Shown here in pieces: positions 63,929-64,000 of a stretch of 64,000 bases of DNA (positions within the stretch are counted from its first letter, which is position 1; each line of letters opens with the position of its first letter). The notes beneath the pieces are model-generated. The model was not told the origin of the DNA. It worked only from the letters and a program-made list of their open reading frames with translations, and did no database searches. This DNA comes from Skeletonema tropicum (lineage: Eukaryota; Bacillariophyta; Thalassiosirophyceae; Thalassiosirales; Thalassiosiraceae). The stretch spans positions 2,604,001-2,668,000 of the forward strand of contig CM074139.1 of NCBI GenBank assembly GCA_037178625.1. The letters are read 5' to 3'. The position numbers and the translations under genes were made by a program.

Positions 63929-64000
63929 TACATACTTGATTCAACTAATACCAACACTGTGCTGCATTGTCGTTATTATTATTACACAATAGGTTGCAGG

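Noticed and set aside
1..64000. CRISPR arrays, rRNA operons, bacterial operons
   Set aside because: None present. The tandem repeats are kilobase units, introns are spliceosomal, and no ribosomal RNA signature is seen.

Overview
The window looks like nuclear DNA of a diatom or close stramenopile relative. The reasons are short GT-AG introns (76-161 bp), mixed intron-poor and multi-exon genes, a secreted Ser/Pro/Lys-repeat protein, a Copia element of the diatom type and a Crypton-like tyrosine recombinase. I see no rRNA gene, no complete tRNA gene, no CRISPR and no bacterial operon structure. The species is not determined.

Layout. 1-10.3 kb is mostly intergenic. It holds a 444-bp near-perfect palindrome flanked by TTAA, a 512-bp MITE, a GA microsatellite, a pair of ~480-bp direct repeats and one two-exon gene of unknown function (5,554-7,165). 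10.36-15.54 kb holds two convergent genes: a putatively plastid-targeted SET methyltransferase fused to two chalcone-isomerase-like domains, and a BMT5-like rRNA methyltransferase with C-terminal zinc fingers. 15.35-28.65 kb is a four-unit tandem array. Each unit carries one methylglyoxal-synthase-domain gene (361 aa) plus the 5' leader of the BMT5-like gene. Units 1-2 contain a 589-bp MITE; units 3-4 have the clean empty site. 29.7-41.7 kb holds an intact repeat protein gene and a decayed tandem paralogue split by a 7.1-kb transposon. That transposon carries a Crypton-type recombinase with a GCR1_C-like domain, and is itself split by a 3.3-kb element with an 8-bp target duplication, which in turn contains a related 1-kb element. 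42.2-45.9 kb is a five-exon STAND/AAA-type ATPase gene. 46.9-49.3 kb is a long-TIR element with one zinc-finger ORF. 51.1-57.6 kb is a Fab1/PIKfyve-type phosphatidylinositol-phosphate kinase gene, broken near its 3' end by a Copia LTR insertion and abutted at its start codon by the 3' LTR of a 5'-truncated Copia element (57.6-62.8 kb). A coiled-coil ORF runs toward the right edge.

The host genes do not form an evident pathway. The coherent story is repeat-driven remodelling: tandem amplification of a metabolic-enzyme gene, several layers of nested transposition with readable target duplications, and capture of both ends of a lipid-kinase gene by LTRs. The most unusual signal is the terminal architecture of the CACGCTGTAGTCCTCGG transposon family. 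Each end carries a hairpin whose stem sequence differs from end to end while the pairing is kept.
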